Counted from the first letter of the stretch, positions 8,040-17,488 are shown. The stretch: 64,000 bases of DNA from Lusitaniella coriacea LEGE 07157 (GCF_015207425.1 NZ_JADEWZ010000019.1:1-64000), one strand, 5' to 3'. Made by a program: numbers and translations. Notes: generated by a model not told the origin, from the letters alone.

Positions 8040-8714
8040 CTACGATCTCAAACTTGCTGCGAACGCTTGATGTTCCGATGTTTGCAATCCCTGCTGGAGA
8101 ACCCCTAACACCTCCGCTAAATCTCCTCTCTCCAATGCCGTCACCGACAACCACAACCCCGGAAACACCTCGCTGCGAATAACCCCCCTCTCATCGGGGT
8201 CTAGCGCAATATATTCCCCCTCTCGCAAGCGAAACCAATCGAGGCGATTCTCATAACTCTGCCACACCAAATACTCCTTTACCCCATTGCGTCGGTAGGC
8301 ATTGAGTTTGTCGTTGAGATCGTAGGACGCACTACTCGCCGCCACTTCCGCGATTAATTCCGGTACGCCTTCGATATAATCATCATCGCTGATGCGGGAG
8401 GTTCCTCCCGCCTCCAAACGCAATAAGGCATCGGGTTGAACCTCGTTATCCACATCCAACCGCACTGTTGCATTATCCTGTAAATCGACACCGGGCGTTG
8501 CTACCTTATAAACGAAAAGACAACCAATAATGTCGGCGTGGGGTCTACCGTGACGAGTTGCGCGTACAGGGGAAGCCACGTAAACCACTCCTTCTATTAA
8601 TTCTGCTTTTTTGATTGATGGCATTGCTTGATAGCGGCGTTCAAATTCGTAGCGGGTTAAGCGATCTCCGCTTTCGAGGGGGGGAAGTTTGAGGATCGTC
8701 GATATTGCCGACAT
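8040..8714 (-). CDS. Uma2 family (DUF820) endonuclease-like protein
   Basis: A 224-residue protein of the Uma2 family, which has a PD-(D/E)XK nuclease fold and is highly multiplied in cyanobacteria. Visible features are LTRYEFERRYQAMP near the N-terminus, VQPDALLRL (active-site Asp), PELIAEVAASSASYDLNDKLNAYRRNGVKEYLVW (the E-x-K-like core, with Lys in DKLNAY), and a C-terminal dimer-type strand. The natural substrate of the family is not established. A second, divergent member lies at 29556-30269. It is convergent with the DUF3592-like gene and upstream of the end of the RloB gene. Confidence 0.8.
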   Translation of the reverse strand: MSAISTILKLPPLESGDRLTRYEFERRYQAMPSIKKAELIEGVVYVASPVRATRHGRPHADIIGCLFVYKVATPGVDLQDNATVRLDVDNEVQPDALLRLEAGGTSRISDDDYIEGVPELIAEVAASSASYDLNDKLNAYRRNGVKEYLVWQSYENRLDWFRLREGEYIALDPDERGVIRSEVFPGLWLSVTALERGDLAEVLGVLQQGLQTSEHQAFAASLRS

Positions 8715-8756
8715 GGTGAGGATTTGAAGCTTTTTTATTATTTTACGCGATCGCGC

Positions 8757-9443
8757 CTACTCGTAACTATATTGCTTGAGTTCTTTGACGAGGAGATGTA
8801 CGGTTGTTGAAGGATTGGAATTGTGTTTTTGAGTTAATTTACGTGCGCGATTAGTTTCAGCAACTTCCTTCTCGTAACTGTTCCAGAGTTTTTCTGCATT
8901 TTTAATAGCTTGATTTTGCCGATCTTTAAGCTTTTCATACATATCTTCGTCATTCTTCTTGTATTTTTCGCCTAAACGCTTTTTGTCACTCAGCATCTTT
9001 TTGAGATCGCTACGATGCGTTGTACTGGAATAGTACTCGTAATGCAACAAATACCATAATTCAAAAGCATCATTAGAAATCGCCAACTTTATGTCATTTT
9101 TGAATGCTAACTGAATTGCTTCATTGAAGTTTTGCTGATTATTATTTTCGGCTTTAAAGTCGCGATCGAATACACACCAAACCCGATCGTATTCTCCATC
9201 TTCTTCTTTCAATTCCAAAGCTTTTTGAACCAAGCTTAATGTAACTCTACCGGCTGGCTCAATATCTAAAGTCACCTGAGCGCGATCGATGTAGTTTCGC
9301 AATCCATAAAAATAGTTGGGTTCGGTTGCTTCGCCTTCACAAACAATAAGAAAACGCTTTCTGGTGTTGCGATTTTTTACTTTTCTTTCCGAGTATCCGC
9401 GAGATTTTTTTCTATGGGATTTCCGAGACGATCGTTTGCTCAC
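8757..9443 (-). CDS. rloB: RloB family protein (AbiLii-like)
   Basis: A 228-residue protein with a strongly basic N-terminus (SKRSSRKSHRKKSRG), then the RloB core: FLIVCEGEATEPNYFYGLR and VWCVFDRDF. An invariant Glu followed later by an Asp-x-Asp is the arrangement of TOPRIM-like active sites. Later NDAFELWYLLHYEYY is typical of RloB. The gene follows the AAA ATPase gene at 9445 on the same strand; its start codon sits directly beside the ATPase stop, so the two are translationally coupled. Known relatives (AbiLi/AbiLii, RloA/RloB) act as two-gene anti-phage abortive-infection modules. That role is inferred from homology and pairing. Confidence 0.8.
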   Translation of the reverse strand: MSKRSSRKSHRKKSRGYSERKVKNRNTRKRFLIVCEGEATEPNYFYGLRNYIDRAQVTLDIEPAGRVTLSLVQKALELKEEDGEYDRVWCVFDRDFKAENNNQQNFNEAIQLAFKNDIKLAISNDAFELWYLLHYEYYSSTTHRSDLKKMLSDKKRLGEKYKKNDEDMYEKLKDRQNQAIKNAEKLWNSYEKEVAETNRARKLTQKHNSNPSTTVHLLVKELKQYSYE

Positions 9444-9444
9444 A

Positions 9445-10650
9445 TTATTCCTTAATTAAATTTCGTAAATCTCCAATAAAAGGAATTGCACCATATTTTC
9501 CTTTGAGATAGTCGCTTTCAAAGGACGCATCATTTCTAATTTTGTATTCTGCTAAAGAGTAAAGATGAGTTGCTCCATATCGATCTTTTTCAGTAAACCA
9601 AATTTGATCTCTTCTGAATTTCTTATTACTCAGTAAATTAGTATCATGAGTCATGAAAATAAGTTGTGCATTTTTTTTGTTTGTCTCTTTTGAATTAAAA
9701 AGATCGATGATTTCCCAGGTTATAAAAGGATGAAGTCTTGCATCTAGTTCATCGATTACTAAGATCAATCCTCTCGTTAAACTTTCTAGCAACACACCAG
9801 CCAAAGAAAATAGCTTTTTAGTTCCGTCTGACTCATAGCCATCAAAATCAAATATTACCTTATGCAACGCTCGACCATCGCGTGTGTATTGCTTGCGAAT
9901 TGTTTCAACTATTCTAGTTTTAGGATCGATTTGAATATCATCAATTCCCAAGTCTAGTTTTTTGATAAATTGTTTTATTTGATTTTTGTGACGATTACTT
10001 TCAAAAGAAGAAATTGTATAGTCTCGATATGTCTCATCTTGTACTCCGGAAATAACACTTAAGTTATAAGCAAACCAAAATAGTATTTTTTTAGCAATTT
10101 CCCCATTGAATTGAGCGACAACTGACAGAAACAAAGAATTATTTCTGGTTTTTTTATCTAGTTCTTTTCCTTCCTTGAAGACATTCGTCATTTCAAATCG
10201 ATCTAAATTTCGTTCAAATAACTTACTTTCTCTGACATTTGGCACATGAAATAACCATTCGGAAATGACACGGTCTCTATTTATTTCAAATCCATATCTA
10301 TACTTCTTGTTATCGAGAAAAAAAACTATTTCAAAAAATGATGGCTGATTTTCTGTATCTTCGCTCAACATGAATTTTTCAACAAGAATTTTGTCAGTAA
10401 TCTGAGTTCCCCTTGACGAATTGAGCGTGAAACTTTTCATGAAACCAATTGCAGCAGCAAGATTGCTTTTCCCACTCGCATTTGCACCATAAATAGCAGC
10501 ACTTTTTAGTAAGCTTAGATTGCTGTCGATTTGAAAAACATTATTCTCGTCTAATGCTTTATCTTTCGCTGTAATGTTTGCTGCCACCATACTAAATGTG
10601 ACAGTTTCTTTAAAGGACAAAAAGTTACCAACGCTAAATTCAATCAGCAT
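9445..10650 (-). CDS. rloA: RloA-like AAA ATPase (AbiLi-like) of a defence pair
   Basis: A 401-residue SMC/OLD-like ATP-binding protein. The N-terminus is the family signature MLIEFSVGNFLSFKE. Walker A is YGANASGKSNLAAA near residue 54, the signature and Walker B region is LILVIDELDARLHP near 300, and the H-loop is FMTHDTNLL. It ends with a KGKYGAIPFIGDLR tail seen in RloA/AbiLi proteins. It is the first gene of a two-gene unit with rloB. The pair is A+T-richer than its neighbours and nearly free of HIP1 sites (rloA especially), which suggests recent acquisition. A role as sensor ATPase in phage-triggered abortive infection is inferred. Confidence 0.8.
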   Translation of the reverse strand: MLIEFSVGNFLSFKETVTFSMVAANITAKDKALDENNVFQIDSNLSLLKSAAIYGANASGKSNLAAAIGFMKSFTLNSSRGTQITDKILVEKFMLSEDTENQPSFFEIVFFLDNKKYRYGFEINRDRVISEWLFHVPNVRESKLFERNLDRFEMTNVFKEGKELDKKTRNNSLFLSVVAQFNGEIAKKILFWFAYNLSVISGVQDETYRDYTISSFESNRHKNQIKQFIKKLDLGIDDIQIDPKTRIVETIRKQYTRDGRALHKVIFDFDGYESDGTKKLFSLAGVLLESLTRGLILVIDELDARLHPFITWEIIDLFNSKETNKKNAQLIFMTHDTNLLSNKKFRRDQIWFTEKDRYGATHLYSLAEYKIRNDASFESDYLKGKYGAIPFIGDLRNLIKE

Positions 10651-10764
10651 GGAGCGCGTGTAATGAGGTTAATCGGCTATTTGTGAAAAAATCACAAATA
10701 ACACTGTTATAGTATCAATTCTCTTAACTCCATACAAGCCATAAGTTACCAAGCATTAATACTG

Positions 10765-13700
10765 TTATTTGCCCGAAAATTCCTGCAAAAGCGATGTAGA
10801 GTGGGAAGAGGTCGCGCGATCGCACAAACTTCGATCCTTCTCTTCAACCTCGGCATTGTATTGCAAATAATTTTTTACCCAATTGCAACCATACTTCAAA
10901 AGCGCGTCAGTACTGAAATTGCGCTCTAAATTCCACAGGACAATTGTATTGTCTACACTAGCAGATGCCAGGAGTTTGCCATCGGGACTAAACGCCACCC
11001 CATTCACGCCGCTACTGTGAGCAAAGAGCGTTGTTACGGGCGATCCGTCTGCATTCCACAGGGCAATGGTACGATCGTCGGAAACGGAGGCTAGCATTTG
11101 ACCGTCGGCACTAAATGCAAGGTCGTTCAAACCGCCGCGATGTTCTTTTAAAGTTTCGATTAGTTGTGGAGATATCCCTTTTTTAACCCGCCACACCTTA
11201 ACCGTTTTATCCCGACTGGCAGAGGCAAGGATATAGGCTTTATCGTTCCCGTTGTTTTCAATGGAACCGAAGGCGACACCAAGGACAGCGCCGCTATATC
11301 CTTCCAGTGTTGTGACCAATTCCCCATTAATTTGCCATAGTTTAATTGTGCGGTCTGAAGATGCCGAGGCAATCAGTTCTCCATCGGGACTAAACGCCAC
11401 CCCATTAACTTCTGCATTGTGACCCCTCAGCGTCATCAATTCTGTGCCATTGCGATTCCAAAGTTTCACTGTCTCGTCGTCGGAGACGGAAACGATTGTT
11501 TTCCCATCGGGACTGAAAGCCGCGTCGTTGACAACGCTGTTGTGTCCTTCCAAGGTTGCGAGTAAGGTTCCGTCGGGTTGCCACAATTTAACGGTTTTAT
11601 CAAAACTCGCTGACGCGATCGCGTCCCCTTGTAAACTGTAAGCAATCCCTCGTAATTCGCCGCGATGACCTTTGAGGGTTTTAAGAAAGCGACCGTCTCG
11701 ACTCCAAAGTTTAATATCATTATCGCCACCTCCAGAAACCAGTATTTTGCCGTCTGGACTAAAATCAACCTCCCACACCGTTGCACTGTGTCCGTGGAGA
11801 AGTTTGAGGTGCTGGCTGTTGGGTTTCCACAGTCTAACGGTTCCATCATTACTCGCAGATGCCAGCATTTGACCGTCGGAACGAAAGGCAACTTGCCAAA
11901 CCTCCCCATCGGAACCGCTAAGAGTGGTTATGAGTTGACCGTCGCGCTGCCACAACTTTACTGTTTTATCGCGACTTCCCGTTGCCAAAATTTGTCCGTC
12001 GGGACTGAATGCCAGTCCGTAGACTTCATCGGTGTGACCCTCTAAGGTTTTTGCTAAGGTTCCATCTCGCCGCCACAGTTTCACCGTTTTGTCATCGGAA
12101 GCGGAAGCAATGAGTTCCCCATCGGGACTGAATGCCACGCCGTAGATTTCATCGGTATGACCTTTGAGGGTTTTTGCTAAAGTGCCATCTCGCCGCCACA
12201 GTTTGACGGTTTTGTCATCGGAAGCAGAGGCGATGAGTTCCCCATCGGGACTGAACGCCACGCGAACTATTGTTCCGCCATGTCCTTCGAGAGTTTTAAA
12301 GAGTGCGCCGTTTCCCTTCCCATCGATTTGCCACAATCTCACGGTATTATCCCGACTCCCGGAGACTAAAAATTTGCCGTCAGGACTGAAGTCAATGCCA
12401 AGAATCCCCCCCTGATGTCCTTTTAGGGTGGCGAGAAGGGTTCCATCCAGTCGCCAGAGTTTGATGGTTTTATCCTGACTCGATGTGGCAATCTGTTGAC
12501 CGTCGGGACTAAATGCCAGATCGTAAATGGTGGCGCGGTGTCCAGTGAGGGTTCGCAGTAGGCGACCGTTTTTGTCCCAAAGTTTGAGGGTTCTGTCTCG
12601 ACCTGCGGTGGCGATAAATTCTTGATTGGGACTGAATGCCACTGACCAAACCCCGTCGCTGTGGTGGGAGAGACGGTTGTATTCTTGCACCCAGTCAACG
12701 GATTGCTGGAGGACTTTGGCAACGCGGCGATGGATTTTCGGTTCGGTTTCTCCCAGGCGGTCGAGTTGGCGTTTGGCGCGAATGGCTTCGATGAGTGCGT
12801 CGAGTTTTCGTTCGGAGGCGAAGAGATTTTCTGAGGAGGTCGCGATCGCGCTCAGTTCATTTTTCGCGGCTGTGCGATACTGGATAAAGTTGGCAATCCC
12901 CAACCCTGATGAGATTGCCAGGGCGGTGCTGATGGCAATGAGGAGGAATCGTTGGTATTTTGAGCTTTTTTTCTCTTCTTCCAATCGTGCGGTCATTTCT
13001 TTGGCGCGTTCGGCTTCCCAATAAATTTGCGCTTCTTGTTGGGCGAGTTTTTGGGAGGCGTTGAGGAAGTGATACTCTTGCGGTGTAAGGCTTTTATCGG
13101 TTGCCCAAGCAAGGGCTTGTTGCAGGGTTTGACCGCGCAGCAACCGAGAGGTGTCGGCGCGGCGAGACTCCTCCCAGGCGATAATAGCGTCGTGATAGGG
13201 ACGAATCCTTTCCAGTTCGCGATCGATCCAGGCAAGGTCAAAAACGGCGGCATAAATGGGGTTGCAAACTTTCAATTTCCCGTGGCGTTTGACGACTAAT
13301 CCGGACAAACAGAGTAGGCGGTGTTCGGGACTGTCATCAGCTTTGAGGGGGTCTTTTTCTGTGGCGAGGAGAATTTTTTGATAGCGTCGCAATAATCGTC
13401 CGGTTTGTTGGGGATTGTGGAGGACGCGATCGCGGATTGTTCTTAAGTGTACGGGTTCGTCGTTTCCTTCCCAATTTTCAATCAGGCGCGAATTTACTAT
13501 TTTTTCAACGGTTTCTGCTTCTTTTCCTCTGGCAATTTCTTCCCCAGAAGTGACGACCAATTGACACAATTTTTGCGTGAGAAAGGGCTGTCCTCCCGTC
13601 CAATATAAAATTTCTTTGAGAACTTCTTGGGGATTTTCAACTTTCTCTTCTAAACCCTTAACCAAAGGCTGTGCTTCGTTGTATTCAAACCCCGTTAGTT

Positions 13701-14346
13701 CGATCGCGCATCCGATATTAAACGGCGTTTTTGTGGGATCTCGCACCAAATCGGAAGGGGTGGCAACGCCGAATAAAGCAAAAGTTACGCGATCGTAAGC
13801 GGGATTTTCCGAACGTTGATTGTAACAGGCTCGAATCAGAGCAAAAAAGTCATCAACTGGGAACTTCAAACTCAGAACACTATCAATTTCATCGAGGAAA
13901 ATCACGATATTTTGTTCGGGAATTTGAACGAGTAATATTTCTTCAATAAATCGATTTAATCTTTGAACTGGAGAGAATTTTTCTTGTTCGGTTCGCCAAT
14001 TTTTATCGATTTTTCCAAATAAACGAAAACCTCGCTCCAATTCTGAAATAATGCCTTTATACCACTGCTTTGGGGAAATTTCTTCGCTACCAATGCGCGT
14101 TAGATCGATTCCGGAACAGGCATATTTCTTTGCTTTCAACGATTGCATCGCCCGAACGCGCAAACTCGATTTTCCCATCTGTCGCGAATTGAGGACATAG
14201 CAAAACTCTCCCGCTTCAAGGGCTTTGAGTAATTGTGTGTCGGCAGCACGGGTGACATAGGTGGGGTCGGAGAATCGCAAACTTCCCCCCACTTGGAATT
14301 GGGGCGTTGGATCGGAGTCTTTATTAATAGATTGACCTCGATTCAT
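10765..14346 (-). CDS. AAA_35 STAND ATPase with 14 WD40 repeats
   Basis: A 1193-residue protein. Residues 20-400 form an AAA-like (AAA_35) domain with Walker A LNSRQMGKSS at 53-61 and Walker B VIFLDEID at about 147-154. A basic coiled-coil-like segment precedes a single membrane helix at about 465-485 (FLLIAISTALAISSGLGIANFI). The C-terminal half holds 14 WD40 repeats of about 41 residues (FSPDG, ASAS-D-TVKLW), enough for two seven-bladed propellers. Repeats 4 and 5 are almost identical in protein and DNA, indicating recent unit duplication. The class is thought to work as a ligand-sensing signalling switch, here probably membrane-anchored. It lies about 115 bp upstream of the RloA/RloB pair on the same strand. 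The ligand and effector are unknown. Confidence 0.8.
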   Translation of the reverse strand: MNRGQSINKDSDPTPQFQVGGSLRFSDPTYVTRAADTQLLKALEAGEFCYVLNSRQMGKSSLRVRAMQSLKAKKYACSGIDLTRIGSEEISPKQWYKGIISELERGFRLFGKIDKNWRTEQEKFSPVQRLNRFIEEILLVQIPEQNIVIFLDEIDSVLSLKFPVDDFFALIRACYNQRSENPAYDRVTFALFGVATPSDLVRDPTKTPFNIGCAIELTGFEYNEAQPLVKGLEEKVENPQEVLKEILYWTGGQPFLTQKLCQLVVTSGEEIARGKEAETVEKIVNSRLIENWEGNDEPVHLRTIRDRVLHNPQQTGRLLRRYQKILLATEKDPLKADDSPEHRLLCLSGLVVKRHGKLKVCNPIYAAVFDLAWIDRELERIRPYHDAIIAWEESRRADTSRLLRGQTLQQALAWATDKSLTPQEYHFLNASQKLAQQEAQIYWEAERAKEMTARLEEEKKSSKYQRFLLIAISTALAISSGLGIANFIQYRTAAKNELSAIATSSENLFASERKLDALIEAIRAKRQLDRLGETEPKIHRRVAKVLQQSVDWVQEYNRLSHHSDGVWSVAFSPNQEFIATAGRDRTLKLWDKNGRLLRTLTGHRATIYDLAFSPDGQQIATSSQDKTIKLWRLDGTLLATLKGHQGGILGIDFSPDGKFLVSGSRDNTVRLWQIDGKGNGALFKTLEGHGGTIVRVAFSPDGELIASASDDKTVKLWRRDGTLAKTLKGHTDEIYGVAFSPDGELIASASDDKTVKLWRRDGTLAKTLEGHTDEVYGLAFSPDGQILATGSRDKTVKLWQRDGQLITTLSGSDGEVWQVAFRSDGQMLASASNDGTVRLWKPNSQHLKLLHGHSATVWEVDFSPDGKILVSGGGDNDIKLWSRDGRFLKTLKGHRGELRGIAYSLQGDAIASASFDKTVKLWQPDGTLLATLEGHNSVVNDAAFSPDGKTIVSVSDDETVKLWNRNGTELMTLRGHNAEVNGVAFSPDGELIASASSDRTIKLWQINGELVTTLEGYSGAVLGVAFGSIENNGNDKAYILASASRDKTVKVWRVKKGISPQLIETLKEHRGGLNDLAFSADGQMLASVSDDRTIALWNADGSPVTTLFAHSSGVNGVAFSPDGKLLASASVDNTIVLWNLERNFSTDALLKYGCNWVKNYLQYNAEVEEKDRSLCDRATSSHSTSLLQEFSGK

Positions 14347-14651
14347 ACTGTTACATTCGAGATTAGGATCTTGCCACTTAGCGCTGATTTCTAAATTTAA
14401 TTTTTAAGGTGTTTGGCACTGACTTAAAGCTGGTGGGCGCTGCCCACCCTACATTGACTTAAGGTGTTTGGAAATCTTGGTTTTGTTGGGTTATGGCGAG
14501 TATAAAAGTTAATAGGTTGGTATCCATTAAATCGCAGCCTAACCCAATCTACACGAGCTGCATTATCTCCCGTCTCCTAGTTTTGGGAGAGGGGCTGGGG
14601 GAGAGAGCTTACAGGGCTTATGGGTAAGATACATTAGACGTTAATTAGCTT
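14347..14651. other. 305-bp spacer with a REP palindrome
   Basis: No supported gene. It holds the palindrome at 14432-14448, a 13-bp direct repeat TTAAGGTGTTTGG (14404-14416 and 14459-14471), and a GGGAGAGGGGCTGGGGGAGAGAG tract near 14585, all typical of cyanobacterial spacers. Confidence 0.6.
14432..14448. repeat. REP-type palindrome flanked by 8-bp direct repeats
   Basis: The hairpin is GGTGGGC-GCT-GCCCACC. The 27-bp element 14428-14454 is bordered by TGACTTAA on both sides (14420-14427 and 14455-14462), which looks like a target-site duplication. Confidence 0.6.
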
Positions 14652-15008
14652 TTAGCTTAATAATTTTGCACCCACTCTTTGATCGATTTCCGTCACGCTA
14701 CTGGCATTCGCGATCGCGCGATCGAGTCCGTCCCATTGAGATAAAAGAGTAAAGTTTAATTCCAAATTCTCCAAATCGGACAAATCTTCCACCTCAAAAG
14801 GCGGAATCCTTTGAGGGAGTTGGGGACGCAGATAATCCGCAACAAGGCGTTCCTGGGGATTCATCAAAGATTTTCTGGCTTTCGCGATCGCGTCTGCCGA
14901 ATAGTTCCGTCGCTGTATCGCCATTGCAAAGGCTTTAATAATTTCTGCGTTGGATGCGGTAGGTGCAACGCCCAGAACGTCGTAGGGATTGGGTTCTTCT
15001 CTCTCCAT
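14652..15008 (-). CDS. J-domain-like protein without the HPD motif
   Basis: A 118-residue protein. The N-terminus NPYDVLGVAPTASNAEIIKAFAMAIQ follows helices I and II of a DnaJ domain. The HPD tripeptide that stimulates Hsp70 is absent; the turn reads RRNYSADA before a helix III-like AIAKARKSLMNPQERLVADYL. The C-terminal half is acidic and unrecognised. The ATG at 15008 lies 1 nt after the stop of the 591-residue gene upstream, so the two are almost certainly one operon with coupled translation. It is probably a degenerate J protein acting as a scaffold and not as a classical Hsp70 co-chaperone. No Hsp70 gene is in the window. Confidence 0.6.
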   Translation of the reverse strand: MEREEPNPYDVLGVAPTASNAEIIKAFAMAIQRRNYSADAIAKARKSLMNPQERLVADYLRPQLPQRIPPFEVEDLSDLENLELNFTLLSQWDGLDRAIANASSVTEIDQRVGAKLLS

Positions 15009-15009
15009 C

Positions 15010-16785
15010 TCATTCCTCCCGTTCGATCCAAAGTTGCGCGATGGGGCTGTTGGTCAGATCGTACCAAAATTGCGCGAGTTCTTGCCGATCGCGCCCATTC
15101 CAAGTCAGGGTTTGACATTGCTGTTCGCAAAGGCGGTTGATTTCGGCGCGCCACTTCCCATTTTTCTCAATCTCATCGCAGGCAAGGGTTAAGGGCGCGA
15201 TCGCTTCGCGCCAACGGGGATAGCCTCCGGGTTTGAGGTAATAAGAGCCTTCGTGGTAGGCGACAAATTTTTGGGCAAATTCCTCGGCGGTGGAGGCGGG
15301 GGTAAGGTTGGGTTTAACTTGCAAGGCGCGCACTGGATTGCCATCCAAACAGGCTAAAATCGACTGCCACCAAGGGGTATAAAGGGTTGCCCAAAGTTCT
15401 CCTGGAAGCGAGAGGGAGGGAAAATATTGACGATCGCGCTGATAATAGCCAGGGGTGACGAACAAGCCTCGAACCTGCAACCCACAACGGGGAGGTTGTC
15501 CCATCCAGTCCAAGGCGACACTTTCGAGGCGATATACTTCCTGCAAGTCTTCGTATTGGGTGGGATGGCTTTCCTGAAGGGCGCTGACTCGCGCCTCTGT
15601 ACGTTGCCAAAGGGTTGCGGCGACTTCTTTGAGGTTGAGAGGTTTTCCCTGAAGCCAGGGGACGTTGTGTAAGGAAGGATCGAGATGGATATTCGCGATC
15701 GCGCAGGCAAAAATAACAAGCCAATCTTTAACCATATGAGGATCGATAAAGGCGAGGCGATCGGCTGCAATTGCCCAATTATGGAGGGTTTCAATCGTCC
15801 TCTGTTCGTGCCAATCGCTTTCGGCGACTTGAGCAACCTGCGACCAATCTCGACCTTGCCACAGTTGAATATAACTGTGGGGTTTGATGTGGCGTTTGAG
15901 ATTATATTGCAGGCGAGGATCGTCGCCCCATTTTTGCAGAACATCTCGACACAAAGACTCTGCTGCCAAAAAATCCCCCGCCTCAACCTGTTGCTGGATT
16001 TGACGCTGGAGTAAATAACGTTCGCGATCGCGCAACCCATCTAACATTTCCCTTTGTGCTTGAATTTCGGAATCTTTCAGCCCTTGCCATTCAAGGTAAG
16101 CCTTTTGATAATTCCCTTGTTGCGCCCAGGCAAAACCCCGCACATAAGCCGCCCGTTCCCCTTTAATTCCCTGAACCCGCGCGATCGCCTCCGCCCAATT
16201 TTGGGTTTTAATCGCGACAATTCCCTGACGAATCGCACACTCCTCCCCCCATTCCGGCGCAAATGAAATCGCGCGATCGTAATGTTGGCACGCCACCTCA
16301 AAATTTTCCCCTTTTTCAGCGAGCAATCCCAAACGAAAACAATTGCGTCCCTCCACAATCTGCCGTACTTTATTCAGTAACGCCGTCCCTTCTGGATGAT
16401 AAAACTGGCGGTTTACCGGATCTAACAGCGCGATCGCCTCCTCAAAACGTCCCTCCGTTGCCAGCCAGCGAGCGCGCTGCAATGCCGAATCGTACTCTCG
16501 TTCTGCTAGGGGTTCCCACTCTGCTAACTGCCCTCTCAACGCCTTTAAAAAGCGTCCCAACACCCAACGACGAAACCAACGCTTGCCTTTCGTTCGCGCG
16601 GGATACCAACTATCGATAATGTCCCCCCCTAAAACAAAAGCCCTCATAAATTGGCGCGATCGCGCGCACTGTTCTGCCTGTTCCGCTTCTTTGCGCGATC
16701 GCGTCCCTTTGCGCCACAAATCTATAACCCCCGCCCCCAAAAGGAAGCCACTTATAGCGTTCAATCCACGAATCAAAATGTTCAT
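15010..16785 (-). CDS. TPR-like membrane-anchored protein of unknown function
   Basis: A 591-residue protein. The N-terminus has one hydrophobic stretch (ISGFLLGAGVIDLW) followed by basic residues. Residues 80-300 contain degenerate helical repeats resembling TPR units (RARWLATEGRFEEAIALLDPV, ACQHYDRAISFAPEWGEECA, YVRGFAWAQQGNYQKAYLEWQGL, AGDFLAAESLCRDVLQ). The second half has recognisable patches (DWLVIFACAIANIHLDPSLHNVPWLQGKPLNL, SYYLKPGGYPRWREAI) but no catalytic motif I know. It is coupled to the J-like gene downstream. I infer a protein-interaction platform. I do not recognise the family. Confidence 0.6.
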   Translation of the reverse strand: MNILIRGLNAISGFLLGAGVIDLWRKGTRSRKEAEQAEQCARSRQFMRAFVLGGDIIDSWYPARTKGKRWFRRWVLGRFLKALRGQLAEWEPLAEREYDSALQRARWLATEGRFEEAIALLDPVNRQFYHPEGTALLNKVRQIVEGRNCFRLGLLAEKGENFEVACQHYDRAISFAPEWGEECAIRQGIVAIKTQNWAEAIARVQGIKGERAAYVRGFAWAQQGNYQKAYLEWQGLKDSEIQAQREMLDGLRDRERYLLQRQIQQQVEAGDFLAAESLCRDVLQKWGDDPRLQYNLKRHIKPHSYIQLWQGRDWSQVAQVAESDWHEQRTIETLHNWAIAADRLAFIDPHMVKDWLVIFACAIANIHLDPSLHNVPWLQGKPLNLKEVAATLWQRTEARVSALQESHPTQYEDLQEVYRLESVALDWMGQPPRCGLQVRGLFVTPGYYQRDRQYFPSLSLPGELWATLYTPWWQSILACLDGNPVRALQVKPNLTPASTAEEFAQKFVAYHEGSYYLKPGGYPRWREAIAPLTLACDEIEKNGKWRAEINRLCEQQCQTLTWNGRDRQELAQFWYDLTNSPIAQLWIEREE

Positions 16786-16966
16786 CGGTTGAGGGGTGTT
16801 ACGGGAATATTCCTCAGTTTATCAATGCCCAAATCGTGAAATCATTCCCCTTGCGCGGTTTGAAATATTTTTTTTCGCGATCGTGCATAAGCTTTAAAAC
16901 CCATCCCTATAAATAAGCAATAGATATTTTCAACTTTTATTCGGGTGCGAATTCAGGAGAAAACTT

Positions 16967-17182
16967 ATGATTCAAATTCGTGAGGTCGTTCGCCAAGCCA
17001 TTACCACAGGCTATTTAACCCTCGAAGCCGAGGAGCAACTTCGCCAACTCCTGCAAAAAACAAAATACGGTTCGGAAGACTTGCGCGCGTTCATGCAACT
17101 ACAACAAGCCGCAATGTCAGGGATGGTCAAACAACAGTCTCGCGAACAATTACTCGAAAGGCTTTGCGCATCGGGAATCTAG
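16967..17182 (+). CDS. conserved small cyanobacterial protein (71 aa)
   Basis: ATG 16967 follows AGGAGA at good spacing. The product is helical and charged (IREVVRQAITTGYLTLEAEEQLRQLL, LRAFMQLQQAAMSGMVKQQSREQLLERL). It resembles short conserved hypothetical proteins common in cyanobacteria, with no assigned function. It is monocistronic; the next gene starts 306 bp downstream. Confidence 0.6.
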   Translation: MIQIREVVRQAITTGYLTLEAEEQLRQLLQKTKYGSEDLRAFMQLQQAAMSGMVKQQSREQLLERLCASGI

Positions 17183-17488
17183 TTAGCTATCAGCTTCTAA
17201 TATTGACGGGTTGACAATCTCAGTTAACAGCGCCTGACGGCGAGGCTTTTGCAGTTATCAGAGAATGTAGTCACTTTCTCTCTCCCTCAGCTTCCCCCGC
17301 TTCCCCAGCTCACCTTCACCGATGTACCTAATACTCCTGGCTATAGCTAAATCAGGGAGACGGGGAGAGATAGTAAGGTTTGCGCTAAAGGCTGAATGCT
17401 TACATTCTTCTTTGGGATTTTTCCAGATTTTCCACAACCCCGTATGGGCTAAATTTTAGGGGAGATATGTAATTGCAGGAGTTCTAAC
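17183..17488. other. 306-bp spacer
   Basis: No gene seen. A weak GCCT-AGGC stem followed by TTTT (17232-17250) may terminate the 71-residue gene. A pyrimidine microrepeat (CTTCCCCCGCTTCCCC) lies near 17290 and GGAGACGGGGAGAGA near 17355. Confidence 0.5.
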
